30,100 nt of DNA from a virus, in IMG/VR virus record IMGVR_UViG_3300021085_000141, positions 1 to 30,100 of that record; one strand, written 5' to 3'. A program made the translations under genes and the position numbers. Each line of letters opens with the position of its first letter. The stretch's first letter is position 1. The notes beneath the pieces were generated by a model that saw only the letters and a list, made by a program, of their open reading frames with translations, searched no databases and was not told the origin of the DNA. Shown piece by piece: positions 1-5,135 of this stretch.

Positions 1-120
1 ACCAAGGGCCGTATTTGTCATATAAATAAGGGGTCCGGTAACAGTTATGGGCACTGCTACGCACCTTATTTTATGGGCGCTGCAGGTGCTGCGACATGCC
101 GCGAAAATGCCGCCAGATCT

Positions 121-186
121 CTATTTATTCCCTACCGTTTTCGCATGGTTTCCCTACCGTTTTCCTACGGTTTCCCTGCAGTTTTC
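121..186. repeat. Six tandem 11-bp imperfect repeats
   Basis: Six consecutive 11-mers can be read: CTATTTATTCC, CTACCGTTTTC, GCATGGTTTCC, CTACCGTTTTC, CTACGGTTTCC and CTGCAGTTTTC. Units 2 and 4 are identical, and the others share the CTACCGTTTYC pattern with a pyrimidine-rich right half. The 11-bp period is close to one helical turn, so a protein binding each unit would lie along one DNA face. Possible roles are an array like the short repeats at T7 ends, a repressor or replication binding site, or arm sites for recombination. The sequence does not decide between them. Confidence 0.75.
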
Positions 187-403
187 GATAGGTCCAGCAA
201 GGCGTGCAAATCACCCTGCAAATCACCTGCAGAAACTGCGAGTAAATCGCGGTTAGACCTTCAAGTATTTTGTGGGTTTATCCCAATTTTCGATAGATCT
301 TATCGTGATTTTAAAATTTTTTATTATTGCATTTTAGCCATATTTTATTGGGGTTATCTATCGTTTTTTTGTGTTCTTTGCTGGTCATGGTGTAAATTTA
401 TTG

Positions 404-432
404 TTGACGGTCTAATCATATGCGAATAGATA
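404..432 (+). promoter_or_regulatory. Possible host-type promoter for early genes
   Basis: TTGACG at 404-409 matches five of six bases of a sigma-70 -35 box. Seventeen bases later lies TAGATA (427-432), a weak -10; GATAAT at 429-434 is closer to consensus but sits 19 bases away. The first gene starts at 463 with a good ribosome binding site. Early genes of T7-like phages are read by host RNA polymerase, so a promoter is expected here. The -10 is poor and this remains a candidate. Confidence 0.4.
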
Positions 433-462
433 ATTGGTCACATTCACGAGAAAGGTGACACA

Positions 463-657
463 ATGAAACAGGTTCTACTCAAGCAAGTTAAGCAAGGCGA
501 AACATTCAAGCGCAAGGCAGACGCCAAGCACGAGTTTGTGCGTAATCACTATAACCGCAAGGACATGTTTGGACCTGCAAATTACTCTTGCACCAATTGG
601 GACACGGGAAACGAGATATTTCTTAAACCCACCACACCAGTATTTATTGACGTTTAA
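463..657 (+). CDS. Small early protein, 64 aa, unknown function
   Basis: This is the first gene of the window. ATG 463 follows GAGAAAGGTG at a good distance. The product is small and basic at its N-terminus (KQVKQGETFKRKADAKHEF), with aromatic residues and one cysteine in the second half and a hydrophobic end (PVFIDV). The arrangement 'K-x-Q-G-E-x-F-K-R-K-A-D-A-K' followed by 'Y-S-C' resembles short uncharacterised proteins I associate with marine phages, but I cannot name a function. As the first gene after the leader and a possible host promoter, it is probably expressed immediately after infection. No membrane segment or signal peptide is seen. Confidence 0.75.
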   Translation: MKQVLLKQVKQGETFKRKADAKHEFVRNHYNRKDMFGPANYSCTNWDTGNEIFLKPTTPVFIDV

Positions 658-681
658 TCTAACCCTGAAAGGTAAATAACC

Positions 682-1452
682 ATGAAAACTCTATCAAAAA
701 CAGAAATTGCAATTGCCAACGCTAAAACAGTTTTCGGCAATCGTGTTAAGCAAGCCAGCCGCGACACAATGGGCAAAACCGAATTGCTTATAAAACGTTC
801 AACAAACGTCAAGCTTGGTAAGACAATCACAAAAGGCAAATTTACAGGCTTTCCGATTTACACCTTGACGCTGGAAGAGCGTGCTACCTGCCCTCGCTCT
901 TGTGCTCATTGGGCTGATTGCTATGGCAATAACATGATGTACGCCTACCGGTATCAAGCAGGCCCTGCCCTTGAAGCAATGCTGGAAACCGAATTGACAG
1001 AATTGCAGCGCAAACACCCTGCAGGTTTCATGGTTCGCTTGCATATTCTAGGCGATTTCTACAGCGTTTCATATGTTGCAAAATGGGCATCTTGGCTTGG
1101 CAAATTCCCAGCCCTTCATATCTATGGTTATACTGCAAACCAGCCCAATGCGGATGACAAGCAAGAACGCGAAATAGGCCAAGCTATCCTATCACTTCGC
1201 AATGCTTGCCCCGATAGGTTTGCAATCCGCTTTTCCGGTAATTTTGACGATGCAACATGGACCGCGAATTCATACGACGATCAGCGCGCCGTTGCTGCAG
1301 TACAAGCCAAGCAAGCGTTCTTGTGCCCTACGCAAATCAGCAAGGCCACAGGCAAATATGCCAAGAAAGACGAGGAAACGCTTGTGCCTGACTGTGGTGC
1401 CTGTGGTCTATGCTGGACCGCGAAGAAACCTGTTGTTTTCATCACTCATTAA
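682..1452 (+). CDS. GP88-like cysteine-rich phage protein
   Basis: The 256-aa product has two cysteine groups: C70-x3-C74-x5-C80 followed by Y81, and C215 with C238-x2-C241-x2-C244. Between them are HILGDF (121-126) and HIYGYT (146-151), giving alternating strand motifs like those of TIM-barrel, radical-SAM-like proteins. This arrangement resembles the phage family named Gene product 88 and is reminiscent of the Gp37/Gp68 group. The cysteines suggest Fe-S or zinc binding, which is inference. The start at 682 is preceded by GAAAGG in a leader (TCTAACCCTGAAAGG) that recurs elsewhere in the window. It is the largest gene of the early cluster. No substrate or partner can be named. Family assignment is moderately sure. 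Confidence 0.65.
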   Translation: MKTLSKTEIAIANAKTVFGNRVKQASRDTMGKTELLIKRSTNVKLGKTITKGKFTGFPIYTLTLEERATCPRSCAHWADCYGNNMMYAYRYQAGPALEAMLETELTELQRKHPAGFMVRLHILGDFYSVSYVAKWASWLGKFPALHIYGYTANQPNADDKQEREIGQAILSLRNACPDRFAIRFSGNFDDATWTANSYDDQRAVAAVQAKQAFLCPTQISKATGKYAKKDEETLVPDCGACGLCWTAKKPVVFITH

Positions 1453-1482
1453 TGTAATCTAACTGATATCGAAAGGTACCCA

Positions 1483-1581
1483 ATGCTGATTTTTATTCGT
1501 GAATTTATAGGGTTTGGACTGTTTACGGTCCTTATCTTTCACCTGCCCCAAATCATTCAAACCATAGGAAGGCTAATCTAA
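1483..1581 (+). CDS. 32-aa single-span membrane peptide
   Basis: A short frame starts at ATG 1483 after GAAAGG (1471-1476) and ends in a TAA whose last A is the A of the next gene's ATG (TAATG at 1579-1583). The peptide begins MLIFIREFIGFG and is hydrophobic over residues 3-27 with a few charges, so one membrane span is likely. The same recurring leader (TCTAAC, short spacer, GAAAGG) precedes it, which supports translation. Small early membrane peptides in phages often affect the host envelope or superinfection, but no specific role can be assigned. Confidence 0.6.
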   Translation: MLIFIREFIGFGLFTVLIFHLPQIIQTIGRLI

Positions 1582-1799
1582 TGATACCGCCAAAAACCCT
1601 AAAGGGCCGCAAGGTCCAATCAATCAAATATCGCGGCGCTGGAAGCCATTGGTGCATACTGTTCAACCCACTACGCGAGGACAAGCAATACTGCTTTGCA
1701 GCTTGGTATGGTGGGCGTGATTTTGACCCAATTGGTCACTACGACACCGCTGCAGAAATCTTTCACATCTATGGTGCTGGGGGATGGCTAAACAGATGA
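1581..1799 (+). CDS. Hypothetical protein, 72 aa
   Basis: This gene is translationally coupled to the membrane peptide upstream (TAATG) and has its own AGGAAGG at 1566-1572 inside that gene. The product has a basic N-terminus (PPKTLKGRKVQSIKYRG), then a tryptophan- and tyrosine-rich core (HWCILFNP, YCFAAWYGGRDFDPIGHY). It looks like a small folded domain of mainly beta character. I do not recognise the family. The end overlaps the start of the next gene (ATGA). Its place in the coupled early cluster suggests a host-takeover or accessory role, which is inference. Confidence 0.65.
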   Translation: MIPPKTLKGRKVQSIKYRGAGSHWCILFNPLREDKQYCFAAWYGGRDFDPIGHYDTAAEIFHIYGAGGWLNR

Positions 1800-2008
1800 C
1801 CATTTATCTTTACGCAGGTTTTGACCGCGCCAAGCCACTCGCAATCTTGTGCAATCTATCACGCCAAAAGCAAATGGCAGAAGCAAGAAAACTGTCACGC
1901 CAGCACGGTCTCATAACGGCGCGTGATTGCTTAGGCGGTCTTCGCTTCGAGGTGCGGCGCGATGCTGCAGAACCCCACAAGGTCAAGGTGACGCCCTATG
2001 GCCGGTAA
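1796..2008 (+). CDS. Hypothetical protein, 70 aa
   Basis: The start is ambiguous. ATG 1796 overlaps the upstream TGA (ATGA) and gives MTIYLYAGFD; ATG 1784, after GGGGG, adds MAKQ. I prefer 1796 because most junctions in this cluster use stop-start overlap. The product is basic (RQKQMAEARKLSRQHG, then FEVRRDAAEPHKVKVTP), beginning with a beta-like strand and then an amphipathic helix. It may bind nucleic acid, but no known motif is visible. Its end overlaps the next small gene by 11 bases. Confidence 0.6.
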   Translation: MTIYLYAGFDRAKPLAILCNLSRQKQMAEARKLSRQHGLITARDCLGGLRFEVRRDAAEPHKVKVTPYGR

Positions 2009-2105
2009 AACTTACTCATATGACCTGACCCATAACCTATGGCTGGACCCAAAAACCGGCGAGCCATTAAACCCACAGCCAACCCATGAGGAGCTAAAAA
2101 AATGA
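1998..2105 (+). CDS. 35-aa hypothetical peptide
   Basis: ATG 1998 lies inside the end of the preceding gene, and the frame ends in TGA 2103-2105, which overlaps the next ATG (2102) as ATGA. The peptide starts MAGKTYSYDLTHNLWLDP and is polar, with several prolines and no hydrophobic segment. The upstream Shine-Dalgarno sequence is weak (AAGGTG at 1985-1990). The main support is the exact filling of the gap between two coupled genes. Function is unknown. Confidence 0.5.
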   Translation: MAGKTYSYDLTHNLWLDPKTGEPLNPQPTHEELKK

Positions 2106-2482
2106 AACTTTACACAAACAATCAAGGCGAGTGGACAGGCACGCAAGCTGATGCCCGAAAGCAGTTTAAAAATGCCATGCGGATTGTAGAGGTGCCAACA
2201 GACAAGCCTAGCTTGCTGGCGTTCCTCAATGATAATGCGGTGGGTTCCTTCGAGGCTCTAGGTCACAAGCCAGAGCCAGAGGAAGAGCCTCTAAGGTTTA
2301 AGATGACACATGGCCCTGATGGGGATGTGCGCCTATCAAGGCAGCTTAACCCTGACTGCAAGCCACACCGCTGGGATACCATCAGGCAGTGCGCAGAACA
2401 GGCATCATTCAAAGATCTTGGCGTTGCTCTGGCAGTACTGATGAACAGGCTCGACGAGGCTGCAGATAAGGAATGCAAATAA
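2102..2482 (+). CDS. Hypothetical protein, 126 aa
   Basis: The start at 2102 is coupled to the upstream peptide by ATGA and preceded by GAGGAGC at 2088-2094, a strong ribosome binding site. The product begins MKLYTNNQGEWTGTQADARK, has an acidic, proline-containing linker (KPEPEEEP, about residues 56-63), then a basic middle and a C-terminal helix rich in Ala and Leu (LGVALAVLMNRLDEA). This could be two small domains joined by a linker. I cannot name the family. It continues the coupled early cluster and joins the next gene through TAATG. Confidence 0.7.
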   Translation: MKLYTNNQGEWTGTQADARKQFKNAMRIVEVPTDKPSLLAFLNDNAVGSFEALGHKPEPEEEPLRFKMTHGPDGDVRLSRQLNPDCKPHRWDTIRQCAEQASFKDLGVALAVLMNRLDEAADKECK

Positions 2483-2634
2483 TGGATATCAATCTACACC
2501 TTGAGTATGACCGCAAGAAAGTCATGTGGACTGTCTGGAATATCACCAACCATTCTGAGTTTATGGTTAAATTTAATGACAGGGATGACGCCATAGAATT
2601 TATGGTCAGGATGATTGCAGAGGTCAAATCCTGA
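2482..2634 (+). CDS. 50-aa hypothetical protein
   Basis: The frame starts at ATG 2482 in a TAATG junction and ends in TGA 2632-2634, which overlaps the next ATG (TGATG). The product begins MDINLHLEYDRKKVMWTVWN and continues with FNDRDDAIEFMVRMIAEV, which looks like beta strands followed by a helix, so a small folded protein is plausible. The upstream sequence GATAAGGAATGC gives a usable AAGGA. I do not recognise the family. Confidence comes from exact stop-start coupling on both sides and a protein-like composition. Confidence 0.6.
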   Translation: MDINLHLEYDRKKVMWTVWNITNHSEFMVKFNDRDDAIEFMVRMIAEVKS

Positions 2635-2789
2635 TGGAGTGGAGCACCCACCTTCAAACCTTTCTGGTCCAGATGTTTGGGCCAGAGAAACCATCACCTC
2701 TGGGCACCAACGAGGCAGAGCAGCGCCCAGATAATAAGCAATCAATTGGCTGGTCACCGTCCTTTGTGGGCGAAGAACCACCATTTTAA
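2634..2789 (+). CDS. 51-aa hypothetical protein, last of early cluster
   Basis: It is coupled to the preceding gene by TGATG at 2632-2636 and ends in TAA at 2787-2789, where the coding density of the early cluster stops. The product starts MEWSTHLQTFLVQMFGPEKP, continues polar and proline-rich and ends in EEPPF. A short amphipathic N-terminal helix is the only visible structure. Function is unknown. The small size and coupling suggest co-translation with the 50-aa protein before it. Confidence 0.5.
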   Translation: MEWSTHLQTFLVQMFGPEKPSPLGTNEAEQRPDNKQSIGWSPSFVGEEPPF

Positions 2790-2871
2790 AAAAAGGTGTT
2801 CCTTTAGGCTTACTTTGAGTTTATTGGGACAGAACACAATAATGGATAATAAAAAAATAAAGGATAATTCT

Positions 2872-3051
2872 ATGCTGAAAAGACTACTAACGACTAAAGT
2901 GAAGATATCGATCAGCGTAGAAAAATTTTGTAAATCTTTGCAGTATCAATTTGATTGCTGGAATGTTACACATTGGTATGGACGATGTGTGCATCTGCAA
3001 TTAGGTAAGCTACATATCTCAATAGATCTTATAGAAAGGTCAAAGCTATGA
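2872..3051 (+). CDS. Possible small basic protein, 59 aa
   Basis: ATG 2872 follows AAGGAT (2861-2866) at a suitable spacing. The product starts MLKRLLTTKVKISISVEKFC and is basic, with four cysteine or histidine-bearing stretches (FDCWNVTHWYGRCVHLQLGKLH). No family is recognised. The AT-rich base composition differs from the dense genes to the left. It may be a small lysogeny or control protein, or it may be a chance frame in a regulatory region. An ATG upstream at 2842 is in the same frame but has no ribosome binding site. Confidence 0.35.
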   Translation: MLKRLLTTKVKISISVEKFCKSLQYQFDCWNVTHWYGRCVHLQLGKLHISIDLIERSKL

Positions 3052-3434
3052 ATATTTTAAACGCTCAAAGAAAAAACCATATGCTTTTCGTATCGCACAC
3101 TTGGTCAATTTCTTATTTAATGAGGAATGCAGGTGCCCACTATCGAAAATTCTTACGGGTATTAAGCAAAAGAATATCACTTACAGGATCGGATTGGGTT
3201 GGTAATGTTATCTGGGGGAGTCCGGTAGTGGCACTGGCCCCACCCTATAAGCGCTGCAACTGGATAAACCGGAATTGCAACTGGATAAACCGGAATTGCA
3301 ACTGGATAAACCGGAATTGCAACTGGATAAACCGAAATCCGAGCGCTCGACTGAGCATTTCTATAGGCGCGGGGGATGCCATGTTAAGCTACCCCACTAT
3401 TAACGAGAAAAAGAATCATGGAAAACCTAGATAA
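3048..3434 (+). CDS. Weak frame running through the 21-bp repeats
   Basis: ATG 3048 overlaps the stop of the preceding weak frame (ATGA) and is preceded by GAAAGG (3035-3040), which is the reason to list it. The 128-aa product has a basic N-terminus and then four copies of the heptapeptide CNWINRN encoded by the 21-bp repeats, with no recognisable domain. Its end overlaps the start of the MarR-like gene by 17 bases. A DNA-level role for the repeats explains the sequence better than this protein does, so I think it is probably not a functional gene. Confidence 0.22.
   Translation: MNILNAQRKNHMLFVSHTWSISYLMRNAGAHYRKFLRVLSKRISLTGSDWVGNVIWGSPVVALAPPYKRCNWINRNCNWINRNCNWINRNCNWINRNPSARLSISIGAGDAMLSYPTINEKKNHGKPR
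3255..3338. repeat. Four tandem 21-bp repeats (iteron- or operator-like)
   Basis: Four head-to-tail copies of a 21-bp unit beginning TGCAACTGGATAAACCGG lie at 3255-3275, 3276-3296, 3297-3317 and 3318-3338. The first three are identical and the fourth differs by one base near its right end (3335, G to A). Twenty-one bases is two helical turns, so copies face the same side of the helix. They end 79 bases before the MarR-like regulator, so operators for that regulator, integrase or excisionase arm sites, or iterons for replication are the main options. There are no spacers, so this is not a CRISPR array. Confidence 0.9.
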
Positions 3435-3750
3435 AATCCAACGATCAATAAGCCTCTTGTCAGAGGTGTACTACAAAGCAACCCTCAACCATGCGCGGAT
3501 CTTTTTGTATATCGCAGCGCGTAACAATAAAATCATAGAAACCCGTGACCTGCCTGATGCGCTTGGTATGACGCAGACAACGATCAACAGGTGCATGAAT
3601 TCAATGGCAGATCGAAGCTACATACATGACGAGGGGTTTGGTATTCTTCGTGTTGAGATAAACCCAGAAGACAATAGACAACGCCTTGTGTCTCTCACTA
3701 CGAGGGGCAAAGCTTTAGCTAATAAAATGATGGAGATAATCTATGACTGA
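3418..3750 (+). CDS. MarR-like winged-helix transcription regulator
   Basis: The 110-aa product has the MarR-type layout: an N-terminal helix (DKIQRSISLLSEVYYKATL), a helix-turn-helix at about 43-65 with LGMTQTTINRCMNSMADRSY, and a wing ending in EDNRQRLVSLTTRGKAL (84-100), which matches the D-x-R...V-x-L-T-x-x-G pattern of the family. A C-terminal dimer helix follows. It is short for MarR (usually about 140 aa). The gene overlaps the integrase by 8 bases, so the two are likely co-transcribed, and the 21-bp repeats lie just upstream. A role in controlling integrase expression or the lysis-lysogeny decision is inference from position. The family call is fairly sure. Confidence 0.75.
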   Translation: MENLDKIQRSISLLSEVYYKATLNHARIFLYIAARNNKIIETRDLPDALGMTQTTINRCMNSMADRSYIHDEGFGILRVEINPEDNRQRLVSLTTRGKALANKMMEIIYD

Positions 3751-4816
3751 TTTACCTAAAGGAATCATAAAGCGCGGTGACAAATACCGCGTGTCCACAA
3801 TGGTGCGCGGGGCGAGGAAGACAGCCACCTGCAGCACCCTAGAAATCGCAACGCAAACCCTAGAGCAGTTCAAGTTAGGGCTGCTCGAACAGGCCAAGGA
3901 GCAGCACAAGACTTGGACCTTGGCGCAAGCTTGGGATGCTTACGTTGACTACAGGCTGGCGAAGACTACAGCCAAGCACACGGTGAACAAGAAGAAGTTC
4001 AAGTGGTACGGCAAGGTTCTCTTCGAGTTCTTTGGACCTAACCTGTCACTGGATGATATCACCCAGCAAAAGACGATGAGCTTTTATGATGAACTAACCC
4101 TAATCAGAAAGTATTCTGCAAGTGTGACTAATTACTTTAGCAGTCTACTCTATGGGATGCAGTTGTTTGCCTTCGAGCGAGGCAGGAAGCTGACCACACC
4201 GCATAGAATGAAGAGCCGTAAGCTGACCAAGGGTCGAGTGCGTTTCTTGACACCAGAGGAAGAGCTACAGGCTATCGAGTGGTACGCCTCAACGGGCCGT
4301 GATGCCCAGCTAGATCTGTTCTGCTTCTACGTTGACACAGGGCTGCGTAAGAGCGAGGCATTCAGGCTCAAGTTTGATGACATCGATATCAAGACAGGTC
4401 GCATCACGATCTGGGAAACCAAGACGAACCAGCCGCGCAGCGTTAAGATGACTGCGAGGGTCAAGCAGATCATACTGCGCCGCTATGCTGCCCGTAGCTC
4501 AATCGGTGAGCGCGTCTTTGGGGATGTGGCAGAGCGTAGGTTCTATCGTGATTGGATAGAGATGCGCGAGGCTATAGGGCTGGGGCATGACCACCAGTTC
4601 GTCATACACATGCTGCGACACACCTGTTGCACTCGACTTCTGAGCGCAGGTGTAGACATCAGAACCACCATGCAGTGGATGGGCCATACATCTATTGAGA
4701 TGACCCAACGCTATGCACATTTCATCCCCAAGAATATGGATGATGCGGCTGGAGCATTGGATTCATTGACACCCACTACTGTTACCAATAACAGTAACGT
4801 CACGAGCTTGTTCTAG
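3743..4816 (+). CDS. int: Tyrosine integrase (site-specific recombinase)
   Basis: This 357-aa protein catalyses integration of phage DNA at a host attachment site through a covalent 3'-phosphotyrosine link. The catalytic set is visible: R202 in GLRKSE, K227 in the beta-hairpin (ETKTNQPR), H289 and R292 in HMLRH, H315 in GHTS and Y324 in QRYAHF. Residues 1-45 look like an arm-binding domain and about 57-150 like the core-binding SAM-like domain. The length is normal for phage integrases. It overlaps the MarR-like gene and is followed at once by phased GTGGTGYA repeats and a terminator. An intact catalytic set means this T7-like phage is probably able to lysogenise. Confidence 0.95.
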   Translation: MTDLPKGIIKRGDKYRVSTMVRGARKTATCSTLEIATQTLEQFKLGLLEQAKEQHKTWTLAQAWDAYVDYRLAKTTAKHTVNKKKFKWYGKVLFEFFGPNLSLDDITQQKTMSFYDELTLIRKYSASVTNYFSSLLYGMQLFAFERGRKLTTPHRMKSRKLTKGRVRFLTPEEELQAIEWYASTGRDAQLDLFCFYVDTGLRKSEAFRLKFDDIDIKTGRITIWETKTNQPRSVKMTARVKQIILRRYAARSSIGERVFGDVAERRFYRDWIEMREAIGLGHDHQFVIHMLRHTCCTRLLSAGVDIRTTMQWMGHTSIEMTQRYAHFIPKNMDDAAGALDSLTPTTVTNNSNVTSLF

Positions 4817-4817
4817 A

Positions 4818-4858
4818 GTGGTGCATTTGTGGTGCATAAGTGGTGTAGACGTACACCA
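4818..4858. repeat. Three 11-bp-phased GTGGTGYA repeats plus an inverted copy
   Basis: Just after the integrase stop, GTGGTGCA occurs at 4818-4825 and 4829-4836 and GTGGTGTA at 4840-4847, each exactly 11 bases apart. An inverted copy, TACACCA (4852-4858), pairs with TGGTGTA (4841-4847) around GACG. Phased direct repeats next to an integrase gene are typical of arm-type binding sites of tyrosine integrases. The function is inference; the repeats are directly visible. Confidence 0.7.
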
Positions 4859-4959
4859 TTCTGCTATAGTTCCTGTTTCTTTTCAGGGGCTTAGGGTATT
4901 GGTAGCAGTAGCCTTCACTGATACCCCCACAAATCATATTAAATCGTTAGCGATTAGAT
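4859..4959. other. Structured non-coding stretch, candidate attP neighbourhood
   Basis: No gene is supported here. GGGTAT (4894-4899) can pair with ATACCC (4921-4926), extended by CAGT/ACTG inside, and AATCG-TTAG-CGATT (4942-4955) is a perfect short inverted repeat. In temperate T7-like marine phages attP usually lies beside the integrase, so the crossover core may be here. I see no tRNA 3' end (no TTCGAATCC-type sequence), so the core cannot be fixed from sequence alone. Confidence 0.35.
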
Positions 4960-5009
4960 CCACCGGACACCTGTTTTTTATAGCCATGTCCGGTGGGTCT
5001 TTTCATTTC
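4960..5009 (+). terminator. Terminator after integrase
   Basis: CCACCGGACA (4960-4969) and TGTCCGGTGG (4987-4996) form a perfect 10-bp stem with a 17-base T-rich loop, followed by GTCTTTTCATTTC. This looks like a Rho-independent terminator that separates the lysogeny module from the phage-promoter-driven RNA polymerase gene. The long loop is slightly unusual. Confidence 0.75.
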
Positions 5010-5086
5010 TACAATTCTAACCCGAATGGCACATTTGTTGTACCGTTTACACCAATCCACCCCGCAACCTTTTGCACCAACGGTCC

Positions 5087-5107
5087 GATTAGGTTGCACC
5101 TTAGTTC
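5087..5107 (+). promoter_or_regulatory. Phage RNA polymerase promoter before gene 1
   Basis: GATTAGGTTGCACCTTAG begins at 5087, 49 bases before the RNA polymerase start. The core TTAGGTTGCACC recurs upstream of the replication block and, with one change each, upstream of the ssDNA-binding protein block and the virion block. It resembles the SP6 promoter ATTTAGGTGACACTATAG in position and base pattern. It would allow the polymerase to amplify its own transcription. Confidence 0.65.
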
Positions 5108-5135
5108 AAACCCTTAGTTTTATAGGAAAAACAGA

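Larger units (their letters stand above)
1..462. other. Left non-coding leader
   Basis: No convincing gene is seen in the first 462 bases. Two open frames starting at 47 and 73 lack ribosome binding sites and run through repeats, so I treat them as chance. The stretch holds six phased 11-bp repeats (121-186), two copies of TGCAAATCACC (205-215 and 217-227), two copies of TTTTCGATAG (182-191 and 287-296), an AT-rich zone from about 300 to 400, and a possible promoter at 404-432. A long leader with short repeats and a promoter before the first small gene resembles the left end of T7, where short repeats follow the terminal repeat. That this is a genome end is inference. Confidence 0.5.
2790..3417. 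other. Poorly coding control region before the lysogeny genes
   Basis: Between the early cluster and the MarR-like regulator lie 628 bases with weak coding signals. The left part is AT-rich, with GTGTTC (2796-2801) and GAACAC (2832-2837) as distant inverted half-sites and a possible TTGAGT...AATAAT promoter pair at about 2815-2843. The right part is richer in GC and holds four 21-bp tandem repeats (3255-3338), a GAGCGCTC palindrome (3341-3348), and GGGG/CCCC arms around 3371-3395. This is the natural place for operators of the regulator or for recombination or replication proteins. Two weak short frames cross it and are listed separately. Confidence 0.5.

Noticed and set aside
47-429. Two + strand open frames in the left leader
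   Set aside because: No ribosome binding site, strong overlap with each other, and their sequence is generated by the 11-bp repeats and AT-rich DNA.
3255-3338. CRISPR array
   Set aside because: The 21-bp units are directly adjacent with no variable spacers and no cas genes are present.
4859-4960. tRNA or tRNA fragment as attachment core
   Set aside because: No T-loop sequence or acceptor-stem pairing with CCA end was found; the hairpins do not form a cloverleaf.
4818-5117. Open frame after the integrase
   Set aside because: It starts within phased repeats and runs through the terminator and the phage promoter; protein has no recognisable pattern and no ribosome binding site.
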